Of a stretch of DNA of 64,000 bases, positions 1-8,738 are shown piece by piece; positions within the stretch are counted from its first letter, which is position 1, and every line of letters starts with the position of its first letter. A program made the position numbers and the translations under genes. Source of the stretch: Agrococcus baldri (GTDB lineage: Bacteria; Actinomycetota; Actinomycetes; Actinomycetales; Microbacteriaceae); NCBI GenBank assembly GCA_007988785.1, contig BJUU01000009.1, positions 1 to 64,000 of the forward strand, given 5' to 3'. A model generated the notes under the pieces. That model did no database searches. It saw only the letters and a list, made by a program, of their open reading frames with translations, and was not told where the DNA came from.

Positions 1-8
1 TGGATCGC

Positions 9-614
9 ATGAGCCTCTCTGTCGGCGACGACGGCCTCGCCCGGCCCGCGTGGGCGGCGACCGACCCGCTGCTGCGCGACTACTACGACCTCGAGTGGGG
101 CATGCCCGTGCGCGACGAGACGGGCCTGTTCGAGCGACTCTCGCTCGAGGCCTTCCAGTCGGGGCTGTCGTGGGCGACCATCCTGCGCAAGCGGCCCGCG
201 TTCCGGGTGGCATTCTCGGGATTCGAGGCGGATGCGGTGGCCCGCTTCACCGCCGACGACACGGCGAGGCTCATGGCCGACGCGGGCATCGTGCGCAACC
301 GGCGCAAGATCGACGCCACGATCCAGAACGCGCGCGCGACCGTCGCGCTGCGCGAGGCGGAGGGGCTCGCGGCGCTCATCTGGTCGTTCCAGCCGCCGGC
401 GACGCCCGCGCCGCAGACGCACGCCGAGGTGCCGACCAGCAGCACCGAGTCGCTCGCGCTCTCGAAGGAGCTCAAGCGCCGCGGCTTCGCGCACGTGGGG
501 CCGACGACGATGTTCGCGCTGATGGAGGCGGTCGGCATCGTCGACACGCACCTCGTGGGCTCGCACCGGCGCGGCTCGAGCGGCGTCTGGACGAAGGACG
601 GGAGCAGGGCGTGA
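9..614 (+). CDS. tag: DNA-3-methyladenine glycosylase I
   Basis: Base-excision repair enzyme that removes 3-methyladenine from alkylated DNA. The 201-residue protein follows the TagI family along its length: DPLLRDYYDLEWG near residue 20, the SLEAFQSGLSW block with the Glu and Trp of the base pocket, NRRKIDATIQNARA, and a late VDTHLVG segment. Family members usually have a zinc clasp made by an N-terminal Cys, a His near residue 17 and a C-terminal His/Cys. Here the N-terminal Cys and His positions read Pro and Tyr, so the clasp is probably absent although the catalytic core is kept. The ATG at 9 gives the family-length protein. The stop overlaps the next gene's GTG, so the two are probably co-translated. 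Confidence 0.92.
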   Translation: MSLSVGDDGLARPAWAATDPLLRDYYDLEWGMPVRDETGLFERLSLEAFQSGLSWATILRKRPAFRVAFSGFEADAVARFTADDTARLMADAGIVRNRRKIDATIQNARATVALREAEGLAALIWSFQPPATPAPQTHAEVPTSSTESLALSKELKRRGFAHVGPTTMFALMEAVGIVDTHLVGSHRRGSSGVWTKDGSRA

Positions 615-1345
615 GGCAGATCCTGATCGTGCAGTCGCGGCCCGAGGACGAGGTCGCCGAGGCCGAGCTCGAGGCGATGGTGCGCTTCGGCAGGCTCGAC
701 GCGGCGCGCATCCGCCGCGTGCGGCTCGACCGCGAGCAGCCGGCGCTCGGGGCCGAGGGCATCGACCTCGCGCGCGTCGACGGCATCCTGATCGGCGGCG
801 GCCCGGCGAACTTCAGCGACGAGCACGGCAGGCCGCCCGTGCACGCCGCGACCGTCACCTGGCTCACCGACCTCGCGCGGCGGGTCATCCGGGACGACGT
901 GCCCTACCTCGGCGCGTGCCTGGGCCTCGGCGCCCTCGTGCACGCGCTCGGCGACCGCATGGTGCGGGGCATCGCCGAGTCGGTCGCGCCGGTCGAGCTG
1001 AGCCTGGTCGGCAGCGACTGGCTGACCGACGGCCTGCCGCGCGCCTTCACGGCCTTCGGCGGCCACAAGGAGGGCATCGCCGAGGCGCCGGAGGGCGCGA
1101 CGACCCTCGCCGTCTCCGCCACCTGCGTGCACATGGTGCGGGTCGGCCAGCACGTCGTCGGCACGCAGTTCCACCCCGAGCTCGATGCCGCCGGTCTCGA
1201 GCAGCGCATCCGCGCCTACCGCGACCACGGCTACTTCTCGCCCGAGGAGGTCGACGACCTCGTCGCGGCCGGCCGCGCGGCGCACGTGACGCATCCGCAG
1301 ACCATCCTCGCCCGCTTCGCCGAGCGCTACGGGCTCACGCGGTGA
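611..1345 (+). CDS. Class I glutamine amidotransferase-like protein
   Basis: A free-standing class I glutamine amidotransferase domain (244 aa) of the GMP-synthase-like type, expected to hydrolyse glutamine and pass ammonia to an unknown acceptor. The nucleophile elbow YLGACLGLG puts Cys near residue 103, and QFHPE supplies His near 188 and Glu near 190, so the Cys-His-Glu triad is complete. The oxyanion segment IGGGPANFSD is near residue 61. The reading frame extends far upstream, but the GTG at 611 overlaps the stop of tag in a GTGA arrangement and begins the typical beta strand (RQILIVQ), so I chose it. It is followed by glycerate kinase, again with a GTGA overlap. The acceptor substrate cannot be told from sequence. 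Confidence 0.88.
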   Translation: MRQILIVQSRPEDEVAEAELEAMVRFGRLDAARIRRVRLDREQPALGAEGIDLARVDGILIGGGPANFSDEHGRPPVHAATVTWLTDLARRVIRDDVPYLGACLGLGALVHALGDRMVRGIAESVAPVELSLVGSDWLTDGLPRAFTAFGGHKEGIAEAPEGATTLAVSATCVHMVRVGQHVVGTQFHPELDAAGLEQRIRAYRDHGYFSPEEVDDLVAAGRAAHVTHPQTILARFAERYGLTR

Positions 1346-2481
1346 GGGCGGTCGTCGCGTTCGACGCGTTCAAGGGCAGCCTGACCGCCGCCGAGGCCTG
1401 CGCGGCCGCGGCCGAGGGCATCCGCGCCGCGGTGCCGCAGGCCGAGGTGGCGCTCGTGCCGATGGCCGACGGCGGCGAGGGCAGCCTCGACGCGCTGCTC
1501 GCCCGCGGCGGCGACGAGGTCGTCACCGAGACCGTCGACGCGATCGGCCGCCCCGTGCGGGCGCGCTGGGCGCTCGAGCACGGGCACGCGGTGATCGAGC
1601 TCGCGCAGGCCGCCGGCCTGCCGCAGGTCGAGGACGCCCCGCTGCAGCCGCTCGCCGCCTCCACCGCAGGGCTCGGCGCCGTCGTGCTCGACGCGCTCGA
1701 CCGCGGCGCCACCGAGCTGACGCTGCTGCTGGGCGGCTCGGCGACGACCGACGGCGGCGCCGGCATCCTCACCGCGCTCGGCGCGAGGCTGACGGATGCG
1801 GCGGGCCGGCCCGTGCAGGCGGGCGGCGGCGGGCTCGCGGCGCTCGAGCACCTCGACGCGGCCGGCCTCGATCCGCGCGCGCTCGCCGCGACGTGGCGGT
1901 TCGTGACCGACGTCGACGCGCCGCTCACCGGGCCGCGCGGCGCCGCCGCGGTGTTCGGGCCGCAGAAGGGCGCGGACGATGCGGAGGTCGCGGCGCTCGA
2001 CGCGGCCCTCGCGCGCCTCGCCCGCGTCGGGGCCGAGTCGCTGGGCGTCGACGCCGCCGCCGTCGTCGAGGTGCCCGGCGCCGGTGCCGCCGGGGGCGTC
2101 GCGAGCGTGCTGCGGGTGCTCACCGGCGGCCGGATCGTCGCGGGCGGCGACTGGTTCGCCGAGCTCGCCGGCCTCGACGCGGCCGTCGCGGGCGCCGACC
2201 TCGTGCTCACGGGAGAGGGACGCTTCGACGCCCAGTCGGCCGGCGGCAAGGTCGTCTCGGTCGTGCACGCCGCGGCGCAGCGCCACGGCGTGCCGCTGTG
2301 CGTGCTGGCCGGCGCGGTCGACGGGCGCGCCGCGCGGGCCATGGGGGTGCCGGCGTTCTCGATCGCGGCCGGGCCCGCGGACCTCGCCGAGCTGCAGCGC
2401 GACGCGGCGCGCCTGCTCGCCGCGGCCGCCGCATCCGTCACCCGCCTGTCGACAGCGGGCGGGCGCTCCGCGCGCGGATAG
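1342..2481 (+). CDS. Glycerate kinase (GK-II family)
   Basis: Phosphorylates D-glycerate with ATP, feeding glyoxylate or serine-derived carbon into glycolysis. The 379-aa length is normal for the GlxK/GarK family. Signature stretches are AFDAFKGSL at the N-terminus, MADGGEGSLDAL near residue 37, GGSATTDGGAG near 133 and GPQKGA near 205, followed by LTGEGRFDAQSAGGK near 290. The GTG at 1342 overlaps the stop of the amidotransferase gene (1343-1345), marking a three-gene translationally coupled run starting with tag. The next gene, a SIS-domain regulator, begins 9 bases after the stop and could be co-transcribed. Confidence 0.93.
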   Translation: MRAVVAFDAFKGSLTAAEACAAAAEGIRAAVPQAEVALVPMADGGEGSLDALLARGGDEVVTETVDAIGRPVRARWALEHGHAVIELAQAAGLPQVEDAPLQPLAASTAGLGAVVLDALDRGATELTLLLGGSATTDGGAGILTALGARLTDAAGRPVQAGGGGLAALEHLDAAGLDPRALAATWRFVTDVDAPLTGPRGAAAVFGPQKGADDAEVAALDAALARLARVGAESLGVDAAAVVEVPGAGAAGGVASVLRVLTGGRIVAGGDWFAELAGLDAAVAGADLVLTGEGRFDAQSAGGKVVSVVHAAAQRHGVPLCVLAGAVDGRAARAMGVPAFSIAAGPADLAELQRDAARLLAAAAASVTRLSTAGGRSARG

Positions 2482-2490
2482 ATTGGCGGC

Positions 2491-3315
2491 ATGACCCGCC
2501 TCGACAGCAGCGTCTCGATCATGGCCAGGCTGCGCGCCGCAGCCGGCGCGCTCGGGCCGAGCGAGCGGCGCGTCGCCGACGTCGTGCTCGCGGCGCCCGG
2601 GGCGGTCGTCGAGTGGTCGACCTCCGAGCTCGCCGAGGCTGCGGGCACGGCCCCCGCGACGGTGATCCGGGCGTGCCAGAGCCTGGGCTTCCGCGGCTTC
2701 CAGCATCTGCGGCTCGAGCTCGCCCGCGCGCTCCCGGTGGGCGATCCGGAGGAGTCGGCGACGCTGCAGCCCTTCGCCGACGCGATCGACGCGCTGCGGC
2801 ACAGCGCCGACGCCGTCGACGCCGCCGCGATCGAGGCGGCGGTCGAGGCGATGGTGCGCGCCGACCGCGTCGTGCTCGTCGGCAACGGCTTCTCGGGCCC
2901 GCCGCTGCAGGACGCGGCGCTGCGGCTGTCGACGCTCGGCAGGCGGGTCGAGGCGCCCATCGACGTGCTCGGCCAGCAGTTCGCGTGCCAGTCGGTGCGG
3001 CCGGGCGACGTGACGCTCGCGCTCAGCTACTCGGGTGCGAACGCGCACACGCTCGCCGCCTGCCGCGCCGCGCACGCGGCCGGCGCGACGCTCGTCGCCG
3101 TCACGACCTTCGCGCAGTCGCCCATCGCGCGCCTCGCCGACATCGTCGTCGTCACCGGCCAGGCGAACCGCGCGCACGACGTCGACCCCTTCCTCACGCG
3201 GCTCGGGCACCTCGTCGCGCTGCACGCGATCCACGCGGGGCTCGCCCGCCGCTCGCCCCTCACCGTGCCCGGCATGCGCGACGTGGTGGCTGACGCGCTC
3301 GCAGACGACGCCTGA
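2491..3315 (+). CDS. MurR/RpiR-family transcriptional regulator with SIS domain
   Basis: DNA-binding regulator that senses a phosphorylated sugar or related ligand. The N-terminal ~75 residues form an RpiR-type helix-turn-helix (GPSERRVADVVLAAPGAVVEW, then ELAEAAGTAPATVIRACQSLG). Residues ~110-250 form a SIS phosphosugar-binding domain (VLVGNGFSGPPLQDAALRL, then LALSYSGANAHTLAACRAAH). Its 274 aa is standard. It stands directly upstream of a phosphatase/phosphoesterase/ABC-importer run with a clear inverted-repeat operator between them (3370-3398). The simplest reading is that it controls that transporter operon in response to a phosphorylated ligand. The target assignment is inference. Confidence 0.9.
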   Translation: MTRLDSSVSIMARLRAAAGALGPSERRVADVVLAAPGAVVEWSTSELAEAAGTAPATVIRACQSLGFRGFQHLRLELARALPVGDPEESATLQPFADAIDALRHSADAVDAAAIEAAVEAMVRADRVVLVGNGFSGPPLQDAALRLSTLGRRVEAPIDVLGQQFACQSVRPGDVTLALSYSGANAHTLAACRAAHAAGATLVAVTTFAQSPIARLADIVVVTGQANRAHDVDPFLTRLGHLVALHAIHAGLARRSPLTVPGMRDVVADALADDA

Positions 3316-3369
3316 CCTTCGCCGTCGGGACAGCCGCCCGACACCTCCCGTTCACCCGTCGCGCCGATC

Positions 3370-3398
3370 CTGGAATCACGTTCCAGCGAGGTTGGAAC
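3370..3398. promoter_or_regulatory. Probable RpiR operator upstream of the phosphoesterase/ABC operon
   Basis: A perfect 17-bp palindrome, CTGGAATCACGTTCCAG (3370-3386), has 6-bp arms and a 5-bp spacer. It overlaps a second inverted repeat, GTTCCA (3380-3385) with TGGAAC (3393-3398). A further GGAAC half-site lies at 3403-3407. MurR/RpiR proteins commonly bind GGAA/TTCC inverted repeats, and an RpiR gene ends 55 bp upstream. The site lies about 26-54 bp before the GTG of the phosphatase gene, a normal place for a repressor site. Assignment to this regulator is inference from position and motif. Confidence 0.65.
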
Positions 3399-3423
3399 GA
3401 TCGGAACGGATGCGGGGTGCGAC

Positions 3424-4128
3424 GTGCAGGCTCACGAGCTGCTGCTCGACGGCACCCGCAATGCCCGCGCCTTCGGCACGCCGGCGTGGCTCGTGCGCTC
3501 CGCGAACCTCGATCGGCTGAGCCCCGCCGGCGCCGAGGCGCTGCGCGCCGCGGGCGTGTCGGTCGTCGTCGACCTGCGCGAGCCGATCGAGCGGGCGGCC
3601 GCGGCGGCGCCGCCCGTCCACGGCCTCCCGGTCGTGCACGTGCCGCTCTACCGGCTGCCCGACGGGCCGCCGCGCGCGGGCAGCCTCGAGGGCATCGCCG
3701 AGCTGCTGCTCGACGAGCGCATGCCCGAGCTCGCGAGCGCCGTCGCCGCGGTCGCCGATGCCGCCGGCGGCGCGCTCGTGCACTGCGCGGTCGGCAAGGA
3801 CCGCACGGGCCTCGTCGTCGCGCTGACGCTGCTGGTCGCGGGCGCGAGCCGAGCGCAGGTGGTCGCCGACTACGCGCGTTCGGGCGCCGCAGTGGGTGAG
3901 GAGCGCGCGGCAGAGGTCATGCGCGAGCTCGCCGCGCTCGGGCTCGACGCCGCGGCGCACGCCGCCGCGATGCGGCTGCACCTCGCGAGCCCCGCCGCGG
4001 CGATGGAGCACACGGTCGACCGCATCGAGGCCGCGGGCGGCGCCGAGCGGCTGCTGCTCGACGCGGGGCTCGGCGCCGAGCGGCTCGCGCTGCTGCGCGC
4101 CAAGGCGAACGCGTGGGCGAGGGCATGA
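3424..4128 (+). CDS. Tyrosine-protein-phosphatase-like enzyme
   Basis: Predicted cysteine-based phosphatase of the Y_phosphatase3/PtpB-like group (234 aa). The P-loop is visible as VHCAVGKDRTGLV near residue 119, with Cys as nucleophile and Arg as phosphate-binding residue. The N-terminal part holds the typical LVRSANLDRLSPAG entry and VVVDLREPIER, which corresponds to the family's DLR segment. The start is a GTG at 3424; no in-frame ATG lies closer to the operator. It is the first gene of the run controlled by the operator at 3370-3398 and overlaps the next gene in an ATGA. In this setting it may dephosphorylate an imported small organophosphate or phosphoinositide rather than a protein. That role is inferred. 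Confidence 0.85.
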   Translation: MQAHELLLDGTRNARAFGTPAWLVRSANLDRLSPAGAEALRAAGVSVVVDLREPIERAAAAAPPVHGLPVVHVPLYRLPDGPPRAGSLEGIAELLLDERMPELASAVAAVADAAGGALVHCAVGKDRTGLVVALTLLVAGASRAQVVADYARSGAAVGEERAAEVMRELAALGLDAAAHAAAMRLHLASPAAAMEHTVDRIEAAGGAERLLLDAGLGAERLALLRAKANAWARA

Positions 4129-4937
4129 GCGCCGCGAGCGGCAGGCGCACGATCCTGCACCTGAGCGACGTGCACGCCACCCACGGCGGGCTGCTGTACG
4201 ACGCGGTGGACGGCATCGAGCGCCTCGAGCGCGTGGGCCGCTACGCGATCGATGCCGGCGTGACGCCCGAGGCGATCGTCATCACGGGCGACCTGGTCGA
4301 GCGCGGCCACGCCGCCGCCTACCCGCGGCTGCGCGAGGCGCTCGACCGGCTCTGCTGCGCGCTCGGCGCCCCGGTGCTGGCCGTCGTCGGCAACCACGAC
4401 ACCGCCGCCGCGGCGACGCTGCTCGGCGACGACGGCTGGCGAGCACCCGGCTCGCTCACCGCCGACCGCATCGCGCACGTCGGCGACCTGCGCTTCGCCC
4501 TGCTCGACTCCGCCGACGGCGCGCTGCACCCGCAGCAGCTCGCCCGACTGCGCGACGCGCTCGCCGAGCCGTTCGGCCTCGGCACCGTCGTGGCGCTGCA
4601 CCACCCGCCGCTCCCCTCGCCGCTGCCGAGCCTCGCGAAGCAGTCGCTCGCGAACGGCGACGAGCTCATGCGCCTGCTCGCCGGCACCGACGCCCGGCTC
4701 GTGCTCGCCGGCCACTTCCACCACCCCATGTGGGCCTCGCAGGGCGGCGTCCCCATCAGCGTCGGCCCCTCGCTCGTGTACCAGCAGGTGATGGATGCCG
4801 TCCCGGGCACCGTCGCGGGCGACGGCGAGGCGATGTTCTCGCTCGTGCACCTCACCGGGGCGAGCGTCAGCGCATCCTCCGTGCGCCTCACCTCTCCCGC
4901 TCCCCTGTTCACCAGGCACATCGTCGTGCCCGCCTGA
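4125..4937 (+). CDS. Metallophosphoesterase (Icc/CpdA-like phosphodiesterase)
   Basis: Dinuclear-metal phosphodiesterase of the calcineurin-like fold (270 aa). Metal-binding motifs appear in order: HLSDVHATHGG near residue 12, ITGDLVERG near 50, VVGNHD near 87, ALHHPP near 155 and LAGHFHHP near 195. This matches class III cyclic nucleotide phosphodiesterases and glycerophosphodiester-cleaving relatives such as GpdQ. An in-frame GTG exists at 4113, but the ATG at 4125 overlaps the upstream stop (ATGA) and has a GAGGG ribosome site, so I prefer it. Between a phosphatase gene and an ABC importer it probably cleaves an imported phosphodiester; that substrate idea is inference. Confidence 0.88.
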   Translation: MSAASGRRTILHLSDVHATHGGLLYDAVDGIERLERVGRYAIDAGVTPEAIVITGDLVERGHAAAYPRLREALDRLCCALGAPVLAVVGNHDTAAAATLLGDDGWRAPGSLTADRIAHVGDLRFALLDSADGALHPQQLARLRDALAEPFGLGTVVALHHPPLPSPLPSLAKQSLANGDELMRLLAGTDARLVLAGHFHHPMWASQGGVPISVGPSLVYQQVMDAVPGTVAGDGEAMFSLVHLTGASVSASSVRLTSPAPLFTRHIVVPA

Positions 4938-4979
4938 CCCGTCCGACCCCTCCCGTCACCCATCGAAGAAGGAACGACC

Positions 4980-6011
4980 ATGCATCGCAAGACAGGCGCC
5001 GTCGCGGCGCTCGCAGCAACCGCCATCGTCCTCGCAGGCTGCAGCGCGGCCGAGGCCGAGCCCGCCGCCGACGGCTCGGCCGCGCCCTCCGGCGCCGAGG
5101 CGAGCACCATCACCGTCTACACCTCGGAGCCGCAGGAGAAGATCGACGAGATCATCGCCGCGTTCAACGAGCAGCGCCCCGAGATCACCGTCGAGGTGTT
5201 CCGCGCCGGCACGGGCGACCTGACCGCCCGCATCGAGTCGGAGCGCGCCGCGGGCGAGGTGCAGGCCGACGTGCTGCTCGCCGCCGACGCCCCCACCTTC
5301 GAGGGCTACGCCGCCGAGGGCCTGCTCGCCGAGCTCGACACCGCCGACGAGGCGGCGCTCGACCCGGCCGTGCTCGACGCCGAGGGCTACTACGTCGGCA
5401 CCCGCATCATCCCCACCGTGATCGCCTACAACACCGACGCGGTCGAGAGCGCGCCGACCTCGTGGCAGGAGCTCACCGACCCCTCCTACGCCGACCGGCT
5501 CGTGATGCCGAACCCGGATGTCTCGGGCGCCGCCGCGTTCAACGCGGCCGTGTGGCTCGACGAGGAGCAGCTGGGCGAGGAGTGGCTGACCGCGCTCGCC
5601 GAGAACCAGCCGGTGATCGTCGACAGCAACGGCCCGGCCTCGCAGGCCATCGCGAGCGGCGCGCAGCCCGTCGGCGTCGTCGTCGACTACCTGGTGCGCG
5701 ACCTCGCCGCGGCCGGCTCGCCGATCGCGGTCTCCTACCCCGAGGAGGGCGTGCCGTTCGTCAGCCAGCCCGCCGGCATCTTCGCCTCGAGCGACGAGGT
5801 CGCCGCCTCGCAGGCGTTCGTCGACTTCCTCGTCAGCGCCGAGGGCCAGCAGCTCGCGGTCGAGCAGGCCTACCTGCCGGTGCGCGGCGACGTGGGCACG
5901 CCCGAGGGCGCGCCCGCGATGGCCGACATCGCGCTGCTGAACCCCGACCTCGACGTGATCGCCGAGACGAAGGCCGACGCGGTCGCGACCTTCAATGCCC
6001 TCTTCCAGTAG
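4980..6011 (+). CDS. ABC transporter substrate-binding lipoprotein (SBP_bac_6 type)
   Basis: Extracellular solute-binding protein of an importer, 343 aa. A signal peptide ends in a lipobox (VLAGC, Cys about residue 21), followed by a Glu/Ala/Ser-rich linker. The mature part starts ITVYTSEPQEKIDEIIAAF and continues with the family segments ADVLLAAD, TRIIPTVIAYNTD and PTSWQELTDPSYADRL. This family binds ferric iron, 2-aminoethylphosphonate or other small anions. No clear iron-ligand tyrosine pair can be judged by eye, and the neighbouring phosphoesterases favour an organophosphate or phosphonate. A good GAAGAAGGA ribosome site sits before the ATG. The gene is followed by its permease and ATPase. 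Confidence 0.9.
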   Translation: MHRKTGAVAALAATAIVLAGCSAAEAEPAADGSAAPSGAEASTITVYTSEPQEKIDEIIAAFNEQRPEITVEVFRAGTGDLTARIESERAAGEVQADVLLAADAPTFEGYAAEGLLAELDTADEAALDPAVLDAEGYYVGTRIIPTVIAYNTDAVESAPTSWQELTDPSYADRLVMPNPDVSGAAAFNAAVWLDEEQLGEEWLTALAENQPVIVDSNGPASQAIASGAQPVGVVVDYLVRDLAAAGSPIAVSYPEEGVPFVSQPAGIFASSDEVAASQAFVDFLVSAEGQQLAVEQAYLPVRGDVGTPEGAPAMADIALLNPDLDVIAETKADAVATFNALFQ

Positions 6012-7671
6012 CACGCTCCTCGCTGAGCCCGGTCGCGCCGCGGCCGGGCTCAGCGGCATGCGCCGGCGCCTGCCGGACGGGCTCGACCTCGTGCGCGCGG
6101 CCGCCTGGCTGGTGGTCGCCGCGATGGTGCTGCTGCCGTTCGGCTCGATGGTCGTGCTGGCGGGCACCGAGCACCTCGCGACGCTCTTCGCCGGCGACGT
6201 CGTCGAGGCGGGGGCGAACAGCCTCGTCTCGTCGCTCGCCTCGGCGCTCGGAGCCGTGGTGGTCGGCGGCGCCCTCGCGCTCGTGATCGAGCGCACCGAC
6301 GTGCCCGGCAGGCGCGCGCTGCGCCTGTTCGCGCTCAGCCCCATGCTCGTGCCGCCCTTCGTCGGCGCGATCTCCTGGGTGGGGCTCGCGGGGCCCGCGG
6401 CGCCGATCAACCGGTGGTGGCGCGAGCACTTCGGCGAGCCGCTCTGGTCGGTCTACGGCGCCGACGGCGTCATCATGCTGCTCATCGTGCACTCGTACCC
6501 GATCGCGATGCTCATCATCACCGCGGCGCTGCGGCGCGTGCCCGCCGACCTCGAGCAGGCGGCGCGCATCGCCGGCGCCTCCGCGCCCCGCGCGCTGCGC
6601 ACCGTCACCGTGCCGCTGCTGCGCGGCGCCGTGCTCTCGGCCTTCACGCTCACGGCCGTCTCGAACCTCGCCGACTTCGGCATCCCCTCGATCCTCGGCA
6701 CCCCCGAGCGCTTCACGACCCTGTCGACGCTCGTGTACCGCTACATCCAGTCGGGCACCGTCGACGATCCGCTCGGCGTGGTCGCGACGATCGGCGTCGT
6801 GCTGCTGATCGTCGCGCTGCTCTCGCTCGTGCTCGACGCCGTCATCGGCGGCCGCTCAGGCTACGAGCTCGACGCCTCCGCCTCGCGCGCCGAGCCGCTG
6901 CCGCTCGGGCGCTCGCGGCCGCTCGTCGCGATCCTGTCGTGGGCCGGCGTGCTCGCGATCACGCTGCTGCCGCTGCTGGCGCTGCTCGAGCAGGCGCTGC
7001 TGCCCGCGCCCGGGGTGGCGCTGACGCCCGAGACGATCACCACCGCATCCATCGAGCGCGCCATCGCGTCGCCCCGCACGATCGACGGCGCCGTCACGTC
7101 GATCTGGCTCGCGGCGCTCGCCGCCGTCATCTGCACCGCCGTGGGGCTCGTGATCGGCACGATCGTGACCCGCACGCGGGCGCGCGACAACCGCGCGCTG
7201 CACACGCTCGCGATCATGCCGCAGGCGATCCCCGGCCTCGTGATCGCCGTCGCGTGGCTCGTGCTCGCGCCGCGGCTGGGGCTGTTCAACACCCCGTGGC
7301 TGATCCTGGTCGCCTACGTCACGTCGTTCGTCGCGCTCGTCGTGCAGTCGGTGCACGCCCCGCTGTCGTCGACGCCGCTGACCGCGGAGGAGGCCGCGCG
7401 CGTGTCGGGCGCGAGCCGGGGCCGCGCGCTGCTCGACATCTCGCTGCGCATGGCGATGCCCGCCGCGATCGGCGGCGGCGTGCTCGTCGCCCTCACCGCG
7501 GTGCGGGAGCTGACGCTCTCCGCCCTGCTGCTCTCTCCCGGCAGCCAGACGCTCGGCGTCGTCATCTTCAGCCTGCAGCAGGGCGGCGGACCGAACGCCG
7601 CCGCCGCACTCTCGCTCATCGTCACCGTCGTCGGCCTCGCGGGCCTCGGGCTCGCCGCACCGCGGCGGTAG
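5995..7671 (+). CDS. ABC transporter permease, two fused permease domains
   Basis: Membrane component of the importer: 558 aa with two tandem BPD_transp_1 units, as in FbpB/AfuB-type permeases. About twelve hydrophobic segments are visible. Each half carries an EAA-type coupling loop: LEQAARIAGASAPRALRTV near residue 186 and EEAARVSGASRGRALLDI near 466. The ATG at 5995 lies inside the last codons of the binding-protein gene (17-base overlap). A second in-frame ATG at 6058 is possible and would remove a short polar N-terminus. It is followed by the ATPase gene, separated by a GGAGGA ribosome site. Confidence 0.92.
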   Translation: MPSSSSTLLAEPGRAAAGLSGMRRRLPDGLDLVRAAAWLVVAAMVLLPFGSMVVLAGTEHLATLFAGDVVEAGANSLVSSLASALGAVVVGGALALVIERTDVPGRRALRLFALSPMLVPPFVGAISWVGLAGPAAPINRWWREHFGEPLWSVYGADGVIMLLIVHSYPIAMLIITAALRRVPADLEQAARIAGASAPRALRTVTVPLLRGAVLSAFTLTAVSNLADFGIPSILGTPERFTTLSTLVYRYIQSGTVDDPLGVVATIGVVLLIVALLSLVLDAVIGGRSGYELDASASRAEPLPLGRSRPLVAILSWAGVLAITLLPLLALLEQALLPAPGVALTPETITTASIERAIASPRTIDGAVTSIWLAALAAVICTAVGLVIGTIVTRTRARDNRALHTLAIMPQAIPGLVIAVAWLVLAPRLGLFNTPWLILVAYVTSFVALVVQSVHAPLSSTPLTAEEAARVSGASRGRALLDISLRMAMPAAIGGGVLVALTAVRELTLSALLLSPGSQTLGVVIFSLQQGGGPNAAAALSLIVTVVGLAGLGLAAPRR

Positions 7672-7685
7672 GAGGAAGGATCCCC

Positions 7686-8738
7686 ATGGCAACCGTCTCG
7701 CTCGACCGGGTCGACGTGCGATTCCCCGACGGCACCGCCGGGCTCAGCGACATCTCGCTCGACGTGCGCGACGGCGAGTTCGTCGCGCTCGTCGGCGCAT
7801 CGGGCTCCGGCAAGACCACGCTGCTGCGCACCGTCGCGGGCTTCCTGCGCCCCTCCGGCGGCGCGATCGCGATCGACGGCACCCCGGTCGCCGGCGGCGG
7901 CGCGTTCGTCGAGCCTGAGCACCGCGGGCTCGGCATGGTCTTCCAGCAGCACGCCGTCTGGCCGCACTGGAGCGTCGGCCGCAACGTCGAGTACCCGCTG
8001 CGGATGCGCGGCGAGGCCAGGGCGCGCAGGCGCGAGCTCGCCACTGCCGCGCTCGAGCGCGTCGGGCTCGGCGGCTTCGAGCGGCGCGACCCGGCGACGC
8101 TCTCCGGCGGCCAGCGCCAGCGCGTCGCCATCGCCCGCGCCCTCGTCGGCGAGCCGCGCGTGCTGCTGCTCGACGAGGCGCTCTCGGCGCTCGACGAACC
8201 GCTGCGCGACCGCCTGCGGCTCGAGCTGCACGCGCTCACCCGCGAGCTCGGCCTCACCGTCATCCACGTCACCCACGACCGCGACGAGGCGCTCGCGCTC
8301 GCCGACCGCGTCGTGATGCTCGACGGCGGCCGCATCGTGCAGGCGGGCGCGCCGGAGGAGCTCGTCGAGCGCCCGGCGACCGCCGATGTCGCCCGCTTCC
8401 TCTCGGACGCCGCACTCATCGAGGGATGCGCCGACGACGCCGGCTTCGCCGCCACGAACCACCCCCTGCGGCTCCCGGCGCCGTCGGTGTCGGGCGCGCG
8501 GGGCACGGTGACGCTCGCGGTGCTGCCGGAGGCGATCTCGATCGAGCCGGGCGACGACGCGGTCGTGACGGCCTCGCTGTACGGCCGCGACGGCAGCGAC
8601 GTCGTGCTCGACTGGGCGGGCGTCGCGGTGCGCTGCCGGTCGCGCGCGCACCGGCCGAAGGTCGGTGACCGGATGCGGGTCTCGGTCGCCCGCGCGATCG
8701 CCTACCCGCTCGCGATCGACGAGCAGGAGGCGGCATGA
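7686..8738 (+). CDS. ABC transporter ATP-binding protein with TOBE domain
   Basis: ATPase that powers the importer (350 aa). Walker A is GASGSGKTT near residue 38, the Q-loop is in MVFQQHAVWPHW, the signature is [15 protein letters not shown], Walker B is VLLLDEALSALDEP, and the H-loop is VTHDRDEAL. The last ~90 residues form a TOBE-like regulatory domain. This layout is that of the iron/phosphonate/spermidine-type importers. The frame is open far upstream, but the ATG at 7686 is preceded by TAGGAGGAAGG at ideal spacing and begins the normal N-terminus. The stop overlaps the next gene's ATG in an ATGA. Confidence 0.93.
   Translation: MATVSLDRVDVRFPDGTAGLSDISLDVRDGEFVALVGASGSGKTTLLRTVAGFLRPSGGAIAIDGTPVAGGGAFVEPEHRGLGMVFQQHAVWPHWSVGRNVEYPLRMRGEARARRRELATAALERVGLGGFERRDPATLSGGQRQRVAIARALVGEPRVLLLDEALSALDEPLRDRLRLELHALTRELGLTVIHVTHDRDEALALADRVVMLDGGRIVQAGAPEELVERPATADVARFLSDAALIEGCADDAGFAATNHPLRLPAPSVSGARGTVTLAVLPEAISIEPGDDAVVTASLYGRDGSDVVLDWAGVAVRCRSRAHRPKVGDRMRVSVARAIAYPLAIDEQEAA

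Noticed and set aside
83..1294. Long minus-strand open frame opposite tag and the amidotransferase gene
   Set aside because: Its translation is low-complexity Arg/Ala/Asp sequence typical of the antisense of GC-rich genes; the plus-strand proteins have clear family motifs.
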